Below, one piece after another: positions 61,990 through 64,000 of a DNA stretch of 64,000 nt; within the stretch, counting starts at the first letter, position 1; every line of letters starts with the position of its first letter. Under the pieces are notes generated by a model. That model saw only the letters and a list, made by a program, of their open reading frames with translations. It was not told the DNA's origin and did not search any database. The translations under genes were made by a program, and so were the position numbers. The DNA comes from JAMLJG01 sp035327585 (GTDB lineage: Bacteria; Verrucomicrobiota; Kiritimatiellia; CAIVKH01): contig DAOLDD010000008.1 of NCBI GenBank assembly GCA_035327585.1, positions 55,563-119,562 of the forward strand, read 5' to 3'.

Positions 61990-62245
61990 GGACTATTTTT
62001 AGCCGCGGATTGCGCTGATTATCGCGGATTAATCAAGGGGCGGGGCGGGGTCGTTGGCCGGATTTGTAAACCGCAGATACCCCAGATTTCACAAATGGAG
62101 AGGCGGTCACCCCTCCTTAATCCGCTTAATCCGTTTAATCCGCGGTTTCACCCGAAGAAGGACCACCGCGAATTGACGCGAATTTGCGCGAATGGGATCT
62201 GGGATCGGTGCAGTCGCTGGTGGGCTCATTTTTAACCGCGGATAT
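61990..62245. repeat. Second cluster of CGCGGATT-type repeats
   Basis: Words GCCGCGGATTGCGCTGATT, ATCGCGGATTAATC, AACCGCAGATACCCCAGATT, CTTAATCCGCTTAATCCG, ACCGCGAATTGACGCGAATT and AACCGCGGATA occur within 250 bp in mixed orientation. They belong to the same family as 20190-20560. No gene is supported in this stretch. Confidence 0.7.
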
Positions 62246-62275
62246 ATCGAGGGTCGGGGCCCTGTCGGGCGGGCA

Positions 62276-62350
62276 TCATTCGTCCTCGACCCAGATATTC
62301 ACCAGGTCCCATTCGCAATCACCGCAGCAGTCCGCATGCGAGTCGACCAT
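62276..62350 (-). CDS. Possible 24-residue peptide with CCGDC motif
   Basis: ATG at 62350 to TGA at 62276 encodes MVDSHADCCGDCEWDLVNIW followed by VEDE. The CCxxC spacing and acidic end are suggestive of a small metal-binding peptide, but there is no ribosome site and it could be chance or a remnant of a longer gene. Confidence 0.15.
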   Translation of the reverse strand: MVDSHADCCGDCEWDLVNIWVEDE

Positions 62351-62407
62351 GGTGAATAGTGTATGTCTGACCCTTGCGATCGCTTGCGCTCCAGACTTGG
62401 GTATTTT

Positions 62408-62662
62408 CTATTTTCTCCGAATGAAACCCATGGCGAACAGCAGTACGACAGCACCTGCGGTTGCCGTCACGAGCGGGCCGACCCATTTCCCGCCCACTGA
62501 AATGCCCAGGACACCGAATATCCAGCCGCCCAAGACCGCGCCGATTACACCGGCAACAATACATCCTATGATGCCTAATCCGCCGCCTTTCGTAATCAAA
62601 CCGGCCAGCCATCCGGCGACTCCCCCAATCAACAAGAATACCACCAGTTGCTCCACGTTCAT
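62408..62662 (-). CDS. GlsB/YeaQ/YmgE family small membrane protein
   Basis: 84 residues from ATG 62662, preceded by GGAGG at 6-7 bp. Three hydrophobic helices with glycine-rich turns: LVVFLLIGGVAGWLAGLI, GIIGCIVAGVIGAVLGGWIF and VTATAGAVVLLFAMGF. This is the transglycosylase-associated/YeaQ pattern, small inner-membrane proteins often induced by stress, of unknown mechanism. An attC-like palindrome precedes the gene (62690-62759). Confidence 0.88.
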   Translation of the reverse strand: MNVEQLVVFLLIGGVAGWLAGLITKGGGLGIIGCIVAGVIGAVLGGWIFGVLGISVGGKWVGPLVTATAGAVVLLFAMGFIRRK

Positions 62663-62689
62663 TTGATCTTCCTCCCGTTTGTTCTCTTC

Positions 62690-62759
62690 ACCCAACGTCG
62701 AAAGTCACCGGACGGCGAGCCCGCCGCGGGTGAGCCGTACGGTGACCCGCCGGTTACGC
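62690..62759 (-). repeat. attC-like palindrome 1
   Basis: On the plus strand, ACCCAAC (62690-62696, fits RYYYAAC) and GTTACGC (62753-62759, one mismatch to GTTRRRY) enclose an imperfect inverted repeat: GTCACCG/CGGTGAC and ACGGC-GAGCCCGC/CGCGGG-TGAGCCGT. Length (70 bp) and asymmetry resemble integron attC sites, but it could also be an ordinary terminator. Confidence 0.35.
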
Positions 62760-63245
62760 GATCGACTTGTCTGTTGTCCTGAAATGTCCCGCTCTTCCGT
62801 GCGTCAGCGCATCGTCAAATAGTGTTTGGCCTTTGATGCGCGCCAAGTCCTTTATTTTCCATATGCGGTTGCGCATTGTTTTGGTTTCAGTCTTGGGAAT
62901 GACAATAATTCCGAGCGCATGCCCGCCATGTTCGTAAATGATGGACGGAGTTGATAACTCAAATGCAGCAGTCGTCGGCCCCTGAGGGTCAAAGCCAACA
63001 GGTATCACACATTCCTGAATTACTGATCCGCACGTCACAATTACCTGTCGCTTGGTCGCGTCATTAACATGGTGATATAGGACCGAGTAGGGATGCTCGG
63101 TTGAAGCCAAAGGACTTTTCGCCCACCAGAATTCCTCGCCGAAGCGGGCAAAGCTCAATATCCGTGAGGGGTCGCCCGTGTGTATAGTCGCACTAAGCGA
63201 TGAGCGTCCCCATTCATCCCTATTGAAATCCAACGCTATTTTCAT
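62754..63245 (-). CDS. Hypothetical protein, possible integron-cassette gene
   Basis: 163 residues from ATG 63245 (MKIALDFNRDEWGRSSLSAT); an ATG at 63269 lies in the preceding repeat. No signal peptide, membrane helix or recognised domain. It looks like a compact alpha/beta protein, with SVIQECVIPVGFDPQGPTTA and GHALGIIVIPKTETKT as strand-rich stretches. It is AT-richer than the main genes. It is flanked on both sides by attC-like palindromes in the same orientation, so it may be a captured cassette. Function unknown. Confidence 0.7.
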   Translation of the reverse strand: MKIALDFNRDEWGRSSLSATIHTGDPSRILSFARFGEEFWWAKSPLASTEHPYSVLYHHVNDATKRQVIVTCGSVIQECVIPVGFDPQGPTTAAFELSTPSIIYEHGGHALGIIVIPKTETKTMRNRIWKIKDLARIKGQTLFDDALTHGRAGHFRTTDKSIA

Positions 63246-63252
63246 TTTATGC

Positions 63253-63317
63253 GCCCAACGACAAGCCACAGGGCGCCCGGCTTCGGGCGTCCCCCTTGCG
63301 GGACATATTTGGCTATC
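63253..63317 (-). repeat. attC-like palindrome 2
   Basis: Plus-strand GCCCAAC (63253-63259, perfect RYYYAAC; GTTGGGC on the minus strand) is followed by ACAAGCC and the hairpin GGGCGCCCG-GCTT-CGGGCGTCCC, ending near ATTTGGC. The half CCCTGTGGCTTGTCGTTGGGC resembles the right half of known chromosomal attC sites. The other end is poorly matched. Confidence 0.38.
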
Positions 63318-63840
63318 TATTCAATAGTGGCAGTACAAACGCCAGCATGATGAGCAGAATCAACAGCACTAAAAAGATCCAGACAACAACAGATGTCCTG
63401 TATTTGATTGACGGTGTTATCGCAATGATCTGCTGATATTCTTGCGAAAATACAGTTGTACCCCTTTTTGAAAATAGCAGGAATAGTATGTAGGCATTGA
63501 TCAATGTCCCTATCGGGAACCCTAGAAGTCCAATTCCAGAGAGAATGCCTGCCGGCAGTCGTGACCACGATTTCAAGTGTCTGATGCCCGAGCCAACCCA
63601 CGCCTGAAGAAAACCAACCAGAATTAACAGTACATTGATCAATAACGAGTTCGGGGCGGTTGATTCCGTCGCAGAGAAATGTGTTGCCACACCTACGATG
63701 CCGATCAAACACATGAAAAATGCGCCGAGATAGTAGAGTAAACCGACCGACCTTACAGACGCCTCATGTTTAATGTGGTTCTGCCGAATTTCAACGGCGC
63801 CAGACAAATCAACGGATAGCGATGTCGTGTCATCAGTCAT
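63313..63840 (-). CDS. Hypothetical membrane protein
   Basis: 175 residues; AAGGAA precedes ATG 63840. After a polar N-terminus (MTDDTTSLSVDLSGAVEIRQ) come about five hydrophobic helices, including VGLLYYLGAFFMCLIGIVGV, LLINVLLILVGFLQAWVG, GILSGIGLLGFPIGTLINAYILFL and VVWIFLVLLILLIMLAFVLPLL. The pattern recalls small DUF-type membrane proteins of stress or accessory regions, but no family is recognised. AT-rich compared with the main genome. It lies immediately upstream of an attC-like palindrome and the hypothetical gene at 62754-63245, so it may be another cassette. Confidence 0.75.
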   Translation of the reverse strand: MTDDTTSLSVDLSGAVEIRQNHIKHEASVRSVGLLYYLGAFFMCLIGIVGVATHFSATESTAPNSLLINVLLILVGFLQAWVGSGIRHLKSWSRLPAGILSGIGLLGFPIGTLINAYILFLLFSKRGTTVFSQEYQQIIAITPSIKYRTSVVVWIFLVLLILLIMLAFVLPLLNR

Positions 63841-63964
63841 GCTGTATTCCTTATATGTCGAACAGGTGATCAGTCGGCTTCCTGCCAGCCTGCCATTTTG
63901 AAAAGGCTGCCTTGATTTGCAACGAGTTTCGGCAAAATGCTTCCAACTAGAGCGGTTCTCGAAA

Positions 63965-64000
63965 ATTCTGTCTTGGTCGCTATTCCTCGGCGCCGACGGC
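63965..64000. repeat. Second copy (partial) of the 21638-21742 repeat
   Basis: ATTCTGTCTTGGTCGCTATT and following bases match 21634-21668 with two differences, and the copy runs off the window edge. Confidence 0.7.

Noticed and set aside
62319..62612. Small gene on the minus strand overlapping the YeaQ-like gene
   Set aside because: Lies in another frame of a clear small membrane-protein gene with its own ribosome site.

Overview
The window is high-GC bacterial DNA that best fits a polysaccharide-degrading member of the Planctomycetota-Verrucomicrobiota-Chlamydiota group, most likely Kiritimatiellota or Verrucomicrobiota. This is inferred from the mix of genes: formylglycine sulfatases, PEP-CTERM-tagged secreted proteins, autotransporter-type strand repeats without a barrel, a GFTVLELL pseudopilin, many LamG and beta-helix proteins, and a topoisomerase VI A subunit. 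No ribosomal RNA or other decisive marker is present.

Layout. 0-14.4 kb: the start of a sodium:solute symporter, a sulfatase, three secreted surface proteins, a pseudopilin with a small membrane protein, and a two-gene carbohydrate ABC importer. In that importer the solute-binding protein is fused to one permease, and the other permease carries a domain of about 430 residues inserted after its first membrane helix. 14.6-19.9 kb: a visibly AT-richer, translationally coupled four-gene minus-strand operon (C5 DNA methyltransferase, phosphoribosyltransferase-like protein, ORC/CDC6-like ATPase, unrecognised Rossmann-like protein). It is a strong candidate for a defence or conflict island. 20.0-21.75 kb: dispersed repeats and an AraC regulator. 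21.7-56.8 kb: a large polysaccharide utilisation region with two GH20 hexosaminidases, a GH29 fucosidase, two sialidase-like propellers, two beta-helix proteins, a secreted sulfatase, several sialate-O-acetylesterase-like SGNH esterases (one fused to a GH114-like domain), unclassified TIM-barrel and six-hairpin hydrolases, a D-2-hydroxyacid dehydrogenase, an HpcH/HpaI aldolase, an MFS transporter and a GntR/FCD regulator. 56.9-64 kb: an ankyrin-like protein, tRNA-Met(CAT), a Phd/VapC-type toxin-antitoxin pair coupled to topoisomerase VI A, an ABC-F ATPase, repeats, and small genes flanked by two attC-like sites.

How the genes work together. The enzymes point to a sulfated, O-acetylated polymer containing N-acetylhexosamine and fucose, and perhaps an acidic sugar, such as a mucin- or glycosaminoglycan-like glycan. 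Sulfatases and esterases would remove substituents, GH20/GH29/GH114-like and other hydrolases would release sugars, and the importer, symporter and MFS protein would take them up. The dehydrogenase and aldolase suggest catabolism of a keto-deoxy sugar acid. A palindrome, TGACATGTCA, occurs perfectly or nearly so upstream of most of these operons and of the GntR gene itself, often overlapping a recognisable promoter. I infer that it is the GntR operator and that the region is one regulon, including the pseudopilin pair and the autotransporter-like protein.

Most start codons were moved from the longest open frame to the start best supported by signal peptide, Shine-Dalgarno sequence or overlap with the upstream gene. 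All family assignments come from motifs read by eye; no database search was possible.
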